Source: UBA5336 sp038745855
GTDB taxonomy: Bacteria; Pseudomonadota; Alphaproteobacteria; Caulobacterales; Hyphomonadaceae
Reading direction: 5' to 3'
Length of the DNA: 64,000 bases
NCBI GenBank assembly: GCA_038745855.1
Contig: JBCDLC010000007.1
Coordinates: 33,876-97,875, forward strand
Of the stretch, positions 7,564 to 16,380 are shown in pieces. Position 1 is the stretch's first letter. Each line of letters opens with the position of its first letter. The notes under the pieces are model-generated. The model made no database searches. It was given only the letters and a program-made list of their open reading frames with translations, and was not told the DNA's origin. Made by a program: the position numbers and the translations under genes.

Positions 7564-8370
7564 TTATCGCTCTGTCGCTTGCAACCAGGAAAGGGCGATC
7601 GCAGCCGCGGTGGCGACGTTTAGGCTGTCAACGCCGTGGTGCATGGGGATGCAAACGGATTGGGCCATGGCGAGGATATCGTGTGACAGGCCCGGGCCTT
7701 CAGCGCCAACGATGACGGCAACACGCCCCTCTCTCGGCATTGCATAGAGTGAGATCGCTTCAGTGTCGGGTGTCAACGCCAAGGGGGTGAAACCCGCGCT
7801 CGCGGCAAGGTCCAAAAGGGCGCAGCCGGACTGGCCGTGGGCGAAGGGGAGCCACAGGCTGGTCCCGGCCGAAACCCGGATTGCTTTCCGATACAGAGGG
7901 TCGCAACTGGTCTCGTCCAGAAGGATCCCGCAGGCTCCGAAGGCCGCTGCGTTCCTGAACAGGGCGCCGACATTGTCGTGGTTGGACAGGCCAATCGCGA
8001 CGACCAGCGGGCCGGGCTGGCCCGTGATATCGGCCGCGGCCAGGGCCGGTCCCTTCCGGGCGCAAGCGAGGATGCCGCGGTGGATCGGAAAGCCAGCAAT
8101 CTCGTCCATCACGGACTGGCTAGCCGTGAAAACCGGCACCTCCGCCGGGACGGTCTCAAGCAACCGGCCCAGGGGCGCGAGACGCGTATCGCACAGGAGC
8201 AGGCTCTCAACCTCGAAACGTGACCGGGTCAAAAGCACGTCGAGCGTCACTTTACCCTCAACGATAAAGCGATCGCCACGCCCGGTCAGATCCCTCTCTC
8301 GGACCCGTGTATAGGGAGCGACCCGGGGATCGCCGGGGTCAGTGATATCGAAGAAGGAACGCTGCTGCAC
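7564..8370 (-). CDS. TrmH/SpoU-family RNA 2'-O-methyltransferase
   Basis: This 268-residue protein is a SPOUT-class AdoMet-dependent methyltransferase that methylates a ribose 2'-OH in rRNA or tRNA. All three SPOUT motifs are visible: motif 1 around GLSNHDNVGALFRNA, motif 2 IVGAEGPGL, and motif 3 DSLNVATAAAIAL, which forms the trefoil-knot AdoMet site. The N-terminal part (TGRGDRFIVEGKVTLDVLL) resembles the RNA-substrate-binding domain. The target nucleotide cannot be told from sequence. It lies downstream of rpoH on the same strand with 22 bases between them, so cotranscription is likely. Confidence 0.88.
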   Translation of the reverse strand: MQQRSFFDITDPGDPRVAPYTRVRERDLTGRGDRFIVEGKVTLDVLLTRSRFEVESLLLCDTRLAPLGRLLETVPAEVPVFTASQSVMDEIAGFPIHRGILACARKGPALAAADITGQPGPLVVAIGLSNHDNVGALFRNAAAFGACGILLDETSCDPLYRKAIRVSAGTSLWLPFAHGQSGCALLDLAASAGFTPLALTPDTEAISLYAMPREGRVAVIVGAEGPGLSHDILAMAQSVCIPMHHGVDSLNVATAAAIALSWLQATER

Positions 8371-8392
8371 CTGACCCTTCGACAGGCGCTCA

Positions 8393-9292
8393 TCACACGC
8401 TGGTCATGAGGCCGCGTTCCTTGGCGAGTTTCTTCATGGATTTCTGGAGTTTCTCAAAGGCGCGCACTTCGATCTGTCGGATACGCTCACGGGACACGTT
8501 GTAGACCGTGGAGAGGTCTTCCAGCGTTTTCGGCTCATCGCTGAGACGGCGTTCGGTGAGGATGTGCTGCTCGCGCTCGTTGAGATCTTGCATGGCCTCG
8601 GTGAGCAGATTCATGCGCGCATCATACTCTTGGCGGTTTGCGTATTCGACGGCCTGGTTGGGCTCGTCATCGGCGAGCCAGTCCTGCCATTCCATATCGC
8701 CATCGGTTCCCATCGGCACGTTCAGGGACGCATCGGAGCCGGACATCCGCCCGTTCATGTCCATCACGTCCTTCTCGGAGACGTTCAGCTTTTCGGCAAT
8801 CAGCTTTGCCTGGGCGGGTTTCAGGTCGCCTTCCTCAAGCGCCTGGATCTCGCCCTTGAGACGGCGAAGGTTGAAGAAGAGCTTCTTCTGGGCTGCCGTG
8901 GTGCCGAGCTTCACGAGGCTCCAGCTCCGCAGGATGTATTCCTGGATCGAGGCGCGAATCCACCACATGGCGTAGGTGGCCAGGCGGAAGCCCTTGTCGG
9001 GATCAAACTTCTTCACCGATTGCATCAGGCCGACATTGCCCTCGGAAATCACCTCGGCCATGGGGAGCCCGTAGCCCCTGTATCCCATTGCGATCTTCGC
9101 AACGAGACGCAGGTGGCTCGTCACCATTTTCTCAGCAGCCGAGGAATCCCCATGCTCCGCCCAGCGCTTGGCGAGCATGAATTCCTCATTTTTCTCGAGC
9201 ATCGGAAACTTGCGGATTTCCGACAGGTAGCGCGACAAGCCCTGCTCTGGACTGAGCGTTACCGACAGGCTTTTCATTTTCCCTTCAGCCAT
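8393..9292 (-). CDS. rpoH: RNA polymerase sigma-32 (heat-shock) factor
   Basis: This sigma-70-family factor directs transcription of heat-shock genes. The 299-residue protein has region 2 (GNVGLMQSVKKFDPDKGFRL, then the YAMWWIRASIQEYI helix), the RpoH box QKKLFFNLRRLK that separates RpoH from other sigma factors, and region 4 with LEDLSTVYNVSRERIRQIE. Two adjacent ATGs are possible (9295 and 9292). The second lies five bases after AAGGAGG and is the better spaced, so it is chosen. The open frame runs further upstream without similarity. Confidence 0.94.
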   Translation of the reverse strand: MAEGKMKSLSVTLSPEQGLSRYLSEIRKFPMLEKNEEFMLAKRWAEHGDSSAAEKMVTSHLRLVAKIAMGYRGYGLPMAEVISEGNVGLMQSVKKFDPDKGFRLATYAMWWIRASIQEYILRSWSLVKLGTTAAQKKLFFNLRRLKGEIQALEEGDLKPAQAKLIAEKLNVSEKDVMDMNGRMSGSDASLNVPMGTDGDMEWQDWLADDEPNQAVEYANRQEYDARMNLLTEAMQDLNEREQHILTERRLSDEPKTLEDLSTVYNVSRERIRQIEVRAFEKLQKSMKKLAKERGLMTSV

Positions 9293-9518
9293 CATGGCCT
9301 CCTTGTTCGTCCTGGCCACCTCCCGGGTTCGGCAAAGGGCCAATTATCTTCGATGGCAGCAGCGTCCCGCTTGGCAGCAACGCTGGATGCTTCCGCATCG
9401 TTCCATCCCATTTGTGAGGAGATAAGCACAAGAATAGGAACAAAAAGGGGCGAGCGCGTGAAATCCCGCGACCCGGACCGCAGAGCGATGCAACCCAGCT
9501 TTGGGCCTGTTGAATCCA

Positions 9519-11186
9519 TCAGGCGCGGGCGAATTTCTTGAACTTCACCCGCTTCGGATTGACCGCATCCTCACCGAGGCGCCGTTTCTTGTCCTCGAGA
9601 TAGGATGTGAAATCGCCTTCGAACCATTCGACATGGCTATCACCCTCGAAGGCCAGGATATGCGTCGCCATCCTGTCGAGGAACCAACGGTCGTGGCTGA
9701 TCACCACGGCGCAGCCCGGAAAGCCGTCCAGCCCTTCTTCCAGGGCCTGCAGCGTTTCGACGTCCAGGTCATTGGTCGGCTCATCGAGCAGGAGCAGGTT
9801 CGCGCCCTGCTTAAGCATTTTTGCCAGGTGGACTCGGTTGCGCTCCCCACCTGAGAGGACGCCGACTTTCTTCTGCTGGTCGGACTTCTTGAAGTTGAAC
9901 GCGGAGACATAAGCCCGCGAATTCACCTCGACGCCGCCCAGGTCGAGAATATCAAGGCCATCGGAAATCTCTTCCCAGACATTCTTGCTGCCATCAAGCG
10001 TGTCCCGGCTCTGGTCCACGTAGCCGAGCTTGACCGTGTCGCCCAGCCGGATGGAGCCGGTATCGGGCTCCTCCTGTCCGGTGATCATCTTGAATAGGGT
10101 CGACTTGCCCGCACCGTTGGGCCCGACGACGCCGACAATCCCACCTGGCGGGAGGGAAAAGGTAAGGTCCTCGACCAGGAGGTGGTTGCCGAACCCCTTG
10201 CGCAGGTTTTCCGCCTCCAGGACCAGATTGCCGAGCCTTGGGCCCGGGGGAATGCGGATCTGAGCCGTCGAGACCTTCTCGCGCTCGGCCTCGGACGCCA
10301 TTTCCTCATAGCGCTGGATACGCGCTTTCGATTTCGCCTGGCGCGCCTTGGCGCCTGCACGGACCCATTCCAGCTCCTTGGTGAGCGCGCGTTGCTTGCC
10401 CTTGTCCTCGCGGGCCTCCTGCTCCAGCCGTTTCGCCTTTTGCTCCAGCCACGCGGAATAATTGCCCTGGTAGGGAATCCCGCGGCCCCGGTCCAGTTCC
10501 AGGATCCAGCCCGTGATATCGTCGAGGAAGTAGCGGTCATGGGTTACAAGAATGACGCAGCCGGGGAAGTTGATGAGGTAATTCTGAAGCCAGGCCACCG
10601 TTTCGGCATCGAGGTGGTTGGTTGGCTCATCCATGAGGATCATGTCGGGCTTGGAGAGCAGAAGCTGGCAAATGGCGACGCGGCGGATCTCGCCGCCCGA
10701 CAGGCTGGTCACGTCTGCGAGATCATCTGGGCAGCGCAGGGCTTCCATGGCCATGGTGATCTTGCTGTCGATATCCCAGGCATCGGCGGCGTCGACCTGC
10801 TCCTGCAGCGCTGTCATCTCCTCCATCAGCTCGTCGGAATAGTCCTCACCGAGCTTGGCAGAGATCTCATTGAACCGGTCAAGGATCTGTTTCTCGGGAC
10901 ACGCGCTGGCGACATTGTCGAAGACGTTCAAATCAGGGTTCAGTTGGGGCTCCTGGGGGAGGTACCCGACTTTTATCCCGTCGGCGGCCCAAGCTTCGCC
11001 GTTGAACTCGGTTTCCAGTCCCGCCATGATTTTAAGGAGCGTAGATTTGCCCGCACCGTTGACGCCAACGACCCCGATCTTTGCGTCGGGTAGAAACGAG
11101 AGATGAATGTTCTCAAAGACCTTCTTGCCGCCGGGATAGGTCTTGGAGACGCCCTGCATGTGGTAGACGTATTGCGGTCCGGCCAT
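9519..11186 (-). CDS. ettA: Energy-dependent translational throttle protein EttA (ABC-F ATPase)
   Basis: This 555-residue protein has two ABC ATPase domains and no membrane segments, the hallmark of ABC-F proteins acting on the ribosome. Domain 1 has Walker A GVNGAGKST, signature SLSGGE and Walker B ILMDEPTNHLD. Domain 2 has GPNGAGKST, VLSGGE and LLLDEPTNDLD. The basic, Glu/Lys-rich linker between them, around residues 250-305, is the P-site tRNA interaction motif. Length and the N-terminal YVYHMQGVSKTYPGGK match EttA, which couples ATP level to the first elongation cycle. It is transcribed alone, divergent from the polysaccharide export genes. Confidence 0.95.
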   Translation of the reverse strand: MAGPQYVYHMQGVSKTYPGGKKVFENIHLSFLPDAKIGVVGVNGAGKSTLLKIMAGLETEFNGEAWAADGIKVGYLPQEPQLNPDLNVFDNVASACPEKQILDRFNEISAKLGEDYSDELMEEMTALQEQVDAADAWDIDSKITMAMEALRCPDDLADVTSLSGGEIRRVAICQLLLSKPDMILMDEPTNHLDAETVAWLQNYLINFPGCVILVTHDRYFLDDITGWILELDRGRGIPYQGNYSAWLEQKAKRLEQEAREDKGKQRALTKELEWVRAGAKARQAKSKARIQRYEEMASEAEREKVSTAQIRIPPGPRLGNLVLEAENLRKGFGNHLLVEDLTFSLPPGGIVGVVGPNGAGKSTLFKMITGQEEPDTGSIRLGDTVKLGYVDQSRDTLDGSKNVWEEISDGLDILDLGGVEVNSRAYVSAFNFKKSDQQKKVGVLSGGERNRVHLAKMLKQGANLLLLDEPTNDLDVETLQALEEGLDGFPGCAVVISHDRWFLDRMATHILAFEGDSHVEWFEGDFTSYLEDKKRRLGEDAVNPKRVKFKKFARA

Positions 11187-11332
11187 GGGATCGGCTCCTG
11201 GGATAGCTGCTGAGGGGCGCGTGTGCGGTCTTGTGATTGCGCTCTGTGAAGCACCCGGCGGCCGAGATCAACATGCGTGCGCCCAGCTTGCAAGGATCTG
11301 CGACGGGCGTGCCACGGCGCAGCATGGCCTCC

Positions 11333-11360
11333 TGCTGTGCAAGCAGAACCTTGCACAGCA
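11333..11360. promoter_or_regulatory. Perfect 11-bp inverted repeat upstream of the export genes
   Basis: TGCTGTGCAAG (11333-11343) and CTTGCACAGCA (11350-11360) are exact reverse complements separated by six bases. The site lies about 84 bases before the wza-like ATG and 147 bases before the ettA start, in a 257-base divergent intergenic region. No run of T follows, so it is not a standard terminator. It could be an operator for a dimeric regulator or an mRNA hairpin. Confidence 0.5.
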
Positions 11361-11443
11361 ACGCACAGGTTAAGTGCCGGTGAACCTTGCCGGCGGCGAA
11401 AGCCGGTACTAGACATCGGCCTCGGTGTAGAAGGGCGAAAATC

Positions 11444-12145
11444 ATGAAGCGTGGGCTGGTCTGTGTCTCTTCGATGATTACCATTTTGGGGGTTGCGAGC
11501 TGTGCGTCGGGCGGCAGCACGCCGGAATACCCCTCGTCCTTCGAATCTTCCGCACCCCCCGATGCCAATCTGACGAAAGTTGAATTGGACACTTTACTGA
11601 TTGGCCCGGCCGACATGCTGGAAATCAAAGTGTTCGGGGTTCCTGAACTCGATGGACGATACCAGGTCGACTACCTGGGCCGGATAAAGGTCCCCCTCGT
11701 CGGCGAGGTCAATGCGATGGGGTTGAGCACATATGAGCTGTCGGGCGTGCTCGAGGACGAACTGGAGAAGAGCTACCTGCAAAACGCGCAGGTGAACGTG
11801 ATCGTTGAGGAATCGGCGGATGCGCTGAGGGAATTCACGATCGAGGGATCTGTGAACAAGCCTGGTATCTTCCCGGTGGCCGAGGACATGACGCTCTTGC
11901 AAGCTGTCGCTGTTGCGGGGGGGCCTTCCGAGTTTGCGAACCCTCGAAAGGTGGTCGTGTTTCGCACGATCGATGGGGAGAGAAGCGCGGCTGCGTTCGA
12001 TCTCATTGCTATCCGCGCTGGAACGGCGGGAGATCCACAGATTTATCCAGATGATATCGTGGTAATGGATGGTTCCGAGGTGCGGAGCGGCTATCGTGAG
12101 GTGATCAGGTCGATCCCGATTGTCGCCCTCTTTCTCGCCCTTTGA
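11444..12145 (+). CDS. Polysaccharide export lipoprotein, Wza family
   Basis: This 233-residue outer-membrane export protein should form the secretion channel for capsular or exopolysaccharide. It begins with a lipoprotein signal (MKRGLVCVSS, ending in GVASC, lipidated Cys). The poly-export domain follows, with IGPADMLEIKVFGVPELDG and YLGRIKVPLVGEV, then one SLBB-type domain (FTIEGSVNKPGIFPV, LLQAVAVAGG). The ATG at 11444 is chosen because the signal peptide starts there; the frame is open 19 codons further upstream. A wzc-like kinase follows 37 bases downstream, a normal pairing. Confidence 0.9.
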   Translation: MKRGLVCVSSMITILGVASCASGGSTPEYPSSFESSAPPDANLTKVELDTLLIGPADMLEIKVFGVPELDGRYQVDYLGRIKVPLVGEVNAMGLSTYELSGVLEDELEKSYLQNAQVNVIVEESADALREFTIEGSVNKPGIFPVAEDMTLLQAVAVAGGPSEFANPRKVVVFRTIDGERSAAAFDLIAIRAGTAGDPQIYPDDIVVMDGSEVRSGYREVIRSIPIVALFLAL

Positions 12146-12182
12146 GGCATAGTCTTACCAGCGCGCAGCGTGGGCTTTTGTT

Positions 12183-14459
12183 ATGAACTATCACGATAAT
12201 CGCGACCCACGATCGGCACAGGCCGTTCCGATGACCGGCGTCGTTCCTCTTCGCGAGCAGCAGCCCCAACACCTGCTTCACCCGCGGGATGAAGAGTATG
12301 CCGAGCCGCGGGGCGAAGGCTTTGACTTCTGGGCGACCCGGCAAATCCTGCTGTCCAACAAGTGGATGATCCTTGCGATCACACTCTGCGGGGTCCTGAT
12401 CGGAGCCATGCTCGCCCTACGCGCGACGCCGATGTACAAGTCCGTCGCGACCATCGAGATCCAGCGGCAAGAGGCGCAGATCATTGAAGGCGCCAACGTC
12501 GAGCCCACGGTGGTGGCCGATGCGGAATACATGGCGACACAGTACGAACTACTGCGGAGCCGATCGCTTGCAGAGCGGGTGGCGGACACGCTCGACCTGC
12601 CATCTGATCCCCTCTACGCAGACCAGACCTTGTCCCGAGCCGAACGATTGGACGGCGCCGCAACCACGGTCTTAAAAGAGCTCCGCGTCGCGCCTGCCGG
12701 CCGGAGCCGCGTTGTGAACGTCGAGTTCCGAAGCCCATCGCCGACCGAGACTGCGAGGATCGCCAATGCTTTTGTGGAAAACTTCATCCAGTCCAATCTG
12801 GAGCGAAAGTACAACACGACAGCCTATGCTCGGGAGTTCCTTGAGGAGCGGCTTGCAGTTACGAAAGTATCGCTTGAAAAGTCAGAGCGTGAACTCGTGG
12901 CCTACGCCGAACGCCAGGGTATTCTGGACCTGAGCTCCGGCGATGTGTCGGGCGTGAACCTTGATACCAATTCGCTCATTTCTCTGAACTCGGACCTTGC
13001 TGACGCTGAAAGCGACCGCATCGAGAAGGAGCAGCGCTACCTGCAGGCCCGCGATAATCCAAGTTCCAGTCCGTTGCTTGAAAGCAGCAGTTTGCAGGCC
13101 CTCAAGGCGCGCCAGTCGGAACTGAACGCGCAGTATCAAGAGCAGCTTGGAAAGTTCAAACCTGAATATCCTGACATGGTCAGCCTCAAAACACGGATAG
13201 AAGCGATCGATACTGAGATCGCCGCCGAAACACGCGCGATACTGATCGCCCTTGAGGGGGAGTACAATGCTGCACTCGCGAGGGAGCAGTCGTTACTTCA
13301 GCGGGTCGCGCAGCTGAAAGATGAGGTTCAAAGCCAGCGTAATCGACGGATCCAGTACACGATCCTGCAGCGCGAAGTCGACACCAACCGCTCCCAGTAC
13401 GAGGCGCTGCTAAGCCGGCTCAAAGAAGTGAGCATCGCATCGGGCGTGGGGTCGAGCCAGGTTTCCATCGTTGATCGCGCCGCTGTGCCGAAATTGCCAT
13501 TCGAGCCCAACCTGTCTCGCGTGGTCATCCAATCACTGATCTTGAGCTTGGGGATCGGCGTGGCCATCGCATTTGCCCGGAATTTCATCGATGACACGAT
13601 CCGCACACCGGAAGATGTGCGCAACAAGCTCGGTCTTCCGGCAATCGGGATCATTCCCCGGATCGCCAAGAAGAACGACCTGGTCATGGACACCCTCGAT
13701 GATCCGAAGTCGGGTATATCAGAAGCATTCGTATCGGCGCGAACTGCGCTGGAATTCACGACCGATGGCGGCGCACCGCGGAGTTTGCTCGTCACAAGCA
13801 CGCGCCCGGGCGAGGGGAAGACCTCTTCAACGATCGCCCTGGCCCGCGCCTTTGCCCGTATCGGACGATCGGTTGTCATTATCGATGCGGATATGCGCAA
13901 GCCTTCATTCGTGGTCGAGAACGGAAGCTCCGTCGGCCTTTCCGGGCTGCTGACAAGTGATGAGCCCCTGAACCAGCATACGATAGAATCGGACACGTCC
14001 GGCCTTTGGTTGCTCCCTAGCGGCGTCATCCCACCCAATCCTGCCGAACTGTTGTCCGGGCCAAGACTGCGGCAGATCATTCGGGAGGCAGAGGACGCCT
14101 TCGATATCGTGATCGTCGATAGTCCACCTGTGCTCAGCTTTGCCGATGCCCCGCTTCTCGGTTCAGCATGCGCGGGCTCGGTGGTTGTGGTGCATTCCGG
14201 CCAGATCCGTAGGCCGGCTGTGGAGCGGACGCTCGGCCGTCTCTACGAGAGCCGAACGAACATTCTCGGGGTAATCCTGATGAAATTCGACGCAAAAACA
14301 GCGGGCTATGACTACGGATACTACTACAGCGCCTATGGCTCCGCAGCGTATAATTACGTCGAGTTGAGCGGCAGTGCGAAAGACCGGGCCCGCCGCCGCA
14401 TCAAACTCCAGGCGGCTGAAAGCCAGGATGATCCCTACCATGATGAACGGCAGGCATAG
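12183..14459 (+). CDS. Wzc-like polysaccharide co-polymerase with tyrosine autokinase domain
   Basis: This 758-residue inner-membrane protein controls chain length and export. It has a Wzz domain with a first membrane helix near residues 60-80, a long periplasmic coiled coil (about 200-420), a second membrane helix around 440-460, and a cytoplasmic BY-kinase domain. The kinase shows Walker A STRPGEGKTSS (Lys546), Walker A' IIDADMRKP and Walker B VIVDSPPV. The C-terminal tyrosine cluster (DYGYYYSAYGSAAYNY) is the autophosphorylation tail. No glycosyltransferases, polymerase or flippase follow, so this pair is detached from its biosynthetic locus or serves one elsewhere. Confidence 0.93.
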   Translation: MNYHDNRDPRSAQAVPMTGVVPLREQQPQHLLHPRDEEYAEPRGEGFDFWATRQILLSNKWMILAITLCGVLIGAMLALRATPMYKSVATIEIQRQEAQIIEGANVEPTVVADAEYMATQYELLRSRSLAERVADTLDLPSDPLYADQTLSRAERLDGAATTVLKELRVAPAGRSRVVNVEFRSPSPTETARIANAFVENFIQSNLERKYNTTAYAREFLEERLAVTKVSLEKSERELVAYAERQGILDLSSGDVSGVNLDTNSLISLNSDLADAESDRIEKEQRYLQARDNPSSSPLLESSSLQALKARQSELNAQYQEQLGKFKPEYPDMVSLKTRIEAIDTEIAAETRAILIALEGEYNAALAREQSLLQRVAQLKDEVQSQRNRRIQYTILQREVDTNRSQYEALLSRLKEVSIASGVGSSQVSIVDRAAVPKLPFEPNLSRVVIQSLILSLGIGVAIAFARNFIDDTIRTPEDVRNKLGLPAIGIIPRIAKKNDLVMDTLDDPKSGISEAFVSARTALEFTTDGGAPRSLLVTSTRPGEGKTSSTIALARAFARIGRSVVIIDADMRKPSFVVENGSSVGLSGLLTSDEPLNQHTIESDTSGLWLLPSGVIPPNPAELLSGPRLRQIIREAEDAFDIVIVDSPPVLSFADAPLLGSACAGSVVVVHSGQIRRPAVERTLGRLYESRTNILGVILMKFDAKTAGYDYGYYYSAYGSAAYNYVELSGSAKDRARRRIKLQAAESQDDPYHDERQA

Positions 14460-14525
14460 TCTGGGTTTGATCGTGGGGAGTGTTCGCGTGGGGTCCAGCG
14501 CAGCAGCGGCGCACAGGATCTAGCC

Positions 14526-14860
14526 GTGATTTTCGGCTGGCAAAATAGCTGTCCATGCCCGCGCTTGGGCTGATCGCTGTTCGAGCAAAAGTCGACACGG
14601 GCGCCAGGACTTCGGCCCTGCATGCCCGCGCGATAGAGACAGTGCTTTCCGTCGGAGACCGGAGCTGGCCCGCTGACGTCACCTTCACCAATCGAGAAAG
14701 CATGACCTTTCGCATGCTTCTCGGCCGGTCTGGCATTTCATCGGATGTTTTTGATCGATCTCGCCAAAGCTAAGCAACAGCCGGTGTTAAGCTACGCGCT
14801 GTATCGCCCAGATGGCTCCACTTACGCCCCTGTCTGACACCTCCTTTATGACAGATCCGT
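14526..14860 (+). pseudogene. Decayed retropepsin-like (RimK-associated type) aspartic protease gene
   Basis: A 72-codon frame at 14555-14773 carries the family's active-site stretch AKVDTGARTSALHA and, only about 35 codons later, its distal MTFRMLLGRSGI motif. Intact relatives have a much longer segment between them. Just upstream in another frame, codons from 14526 read VIFGWQ, resembling the usual N-terminal start of these proteins. Downstream, a third frame reads FLIDLAKAKQQPVLS, resembling the usual C-terminus. I read this as a gene broken by frameshifts and an internal deletion. No good ribosome binding site precedes the ATG. Confidence 0.6.
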
Positions 14861-14918
14861 AACTATCCCTATGGCCATTGCACCATAGTCTCTGGCGGAG
14901 GAAAGCCTGGAGCCACCC

Positions 14919-16136
14919 TTGCGCGCCATCGTCCCTCTGCTCGTGCTCTTGGCCTACTGCCTTTCTGCCTTTGCCGAAGAACCCGTGGGCGAGGCGAATG
15001 CACCGGATGCACCTATTGTGACGCCAGTTGCGAGGCCATCGCTCAACCTTGAACAGATCGAGGCCCGTATCGACAGACTGATGCAGCGCGAAGAAATGGT
15101 TGGGCTCGGGGTTGCCATTGTTGAAGGGGGCGAGATCACGCTTGCAAAGGGCTTCGGGGAGACCGTCCATGGCAGCGGCAACGCTGTCACCGAGAGCACG
15201 GTTTTCCGCTGGGCGTCGCTCTCAAAGGGGGCTGCCGGGACTTTGGCGGGCCTGCTGGCGGCAGAGGGGAAACTCGCTCTCGACAGACCTGTTTCCGACT
15301 ATCGCACGAGCTTGCGGCTTCCGAATGGCGGACACACCCGGGCAACGTTGACCCATGTGCTGTCGCATCAACTAGGTATCGTGCCGAATGCCTACGACAC
15401 CCGGCTGGAAGACGGGCGAGATCCCGCTGGCATTCGTCGGGCCCTGGGCGCTCTGAAGGCGACCTGCGGCGTAGGGGCATGCCACACCTATCAGAACGTC
15501 GCCTTCGATACGATTTCCGAGGTCGTCACCCGGCAAACAGGCGACCATTTCGAAACGGCTCTTGAGACCCGCCTGTTCGAACCGCTCGGCATGCGGACGG
15601 CCAGCGCTAGCCGAGACGCACTGCTTGCGAGCGACCACGCAATGCCTCACCGACGGATCCGCCGGACGCGCACTCCCCGTCTCGTCGGCGTCAAGGCACC
15701 CTATTTCCGCGTGCCAGCGGCCGGTGGGATCAACTCCTCGGTTCTGGATCTTGCCCTCTATATGCGGGCGCAGATGGGGCTCAGGTCAGATGTCCTGCCG
15801 ACGCCCGTGATCGATACCATCCATGCACCTGCGGTGCGCACCCTGCGCGAGCAACGGTACATGAACCGGCGCTATGGGGGACGAATGAAGAATGCTCAAT
15901 ATGGCCTGGGATGGCGCACATATACCTATGAGGGCGGGCATGCGGTGGTCGGTCACCGCGGCGCTGTCGAGGGATACCGCGCGACGATCCTGTTCGACCC
16001 CGCATTGGATACGGGTATCGCGGTGGTCTGGAACTCGTTTGCTAGCAACCCGGTCGGGCTCCAGTTCGAAGTAATGGATATGGTCTACGGTCTCGAAGCC
16101 GAGGACTGGATGCGGCTGGACAATGATGTCAGCTAG
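14919..16136 (+). CDS. Exported beta-lactamase-family serine hydrolase
   Basis: This 405-residue protein has a signal peptide (cleavage near AFA-EEP) and the class C beta-lactamase/DD-peptidase fold. The SxxK nucleophile motif is Ser100-Leu-Ser-Lys103, the YxN motif is Tyr191-Gln-Asn193, and HRG near the C-terminus stands where KTG/HxG is expected. The family includes esterases, D-aminopeptidases and peptidoglycan carboxypeptidases; true beta-lactam hydrolysis cannot be concluded. The start is a TTG at 14919, preceded by GGAG; no ATG in frame gives a full signal peptide. Confidence 0.85.
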   Translation: MRAIVPLLVLLAYCLSAFAEEPVGEANAPDAPIVTPVARPSLNLEQIEARIDRLMQREEMVGLGVAIVEGGEITLAKGFGETVHGSGNAVTESTVFRWASLSKGAAGTLAGLLAAEGKLALDRPVSDYRTSLRLPNGGHTRATLTHVLSHQLGIVPNAYDTRLEDGRDPAGIRRALGALKATCGVGACHTYQNVAFDTISEVVTRQTGDHFETALETRLFEPLGMRTASASRDALLASDHAMPHRRIRRTRTPRLVGVKAPYFRVPAAGGINSSVLDLALYMRAQMGLRSDVLPTPVIDTIHAPAVRTLREQRYMNRRYGGRMKNAQYGLGWRTYTYEGGHAVVGHRGAVEGYRATILFDPALDTGIAVVWNSFASNPVGLQFEVMDMVYGLEAEDWMRLDNDVS

Positions 16137-16194
16137 GGGTCGTGAGCCGGGTATTGCGCTTGCTGCGGCGTATGACTGACAGTATATCAGCAGT

Positions 16195-16380
16195 ATGAAT
16201 AAAGCGACGAAGCACCAAGGCCGCACACCGAACCTGCGCGTTCCGAAACCCGGCTTTATCCGACTTCGGGATGGACGGATGATCTATTCGCCTGGCACCG
16301 GCGAACGCTTCAGCCGCGAAGAAATCCACGACGCCGTGCGCAAGGCGATTGAGAAACGCCGCGCTCTTGAGGTCGGATGA
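16195..16380 (+). CDS. Small basic protein paired with a TIR-like gene
   Basis: This 61-residue protein is basic at the N-terminus (MNKATKHQGRTPNLRV) and has a central block PGFIRLRDGRMIYSPGTGERFS followed by a short helix EEIHDAVRKAIEKRR. I do not recognise a named family. Its TGA overlaps the next ATG as ATGA, so the two genes are translationally coupled. The upstream Shine-Dalgarno is weak. Size, charge and tight coupling would fit an antitoxin, immunity or adaptor protein for the downstream gene; that role is inference. Confidence 0.6.
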   Translation: MNKATKHQGRTPNLRVPKPGFIRLRDGRMIYSPGTGERFSREEIHDAVRKAIEKRRALEVG

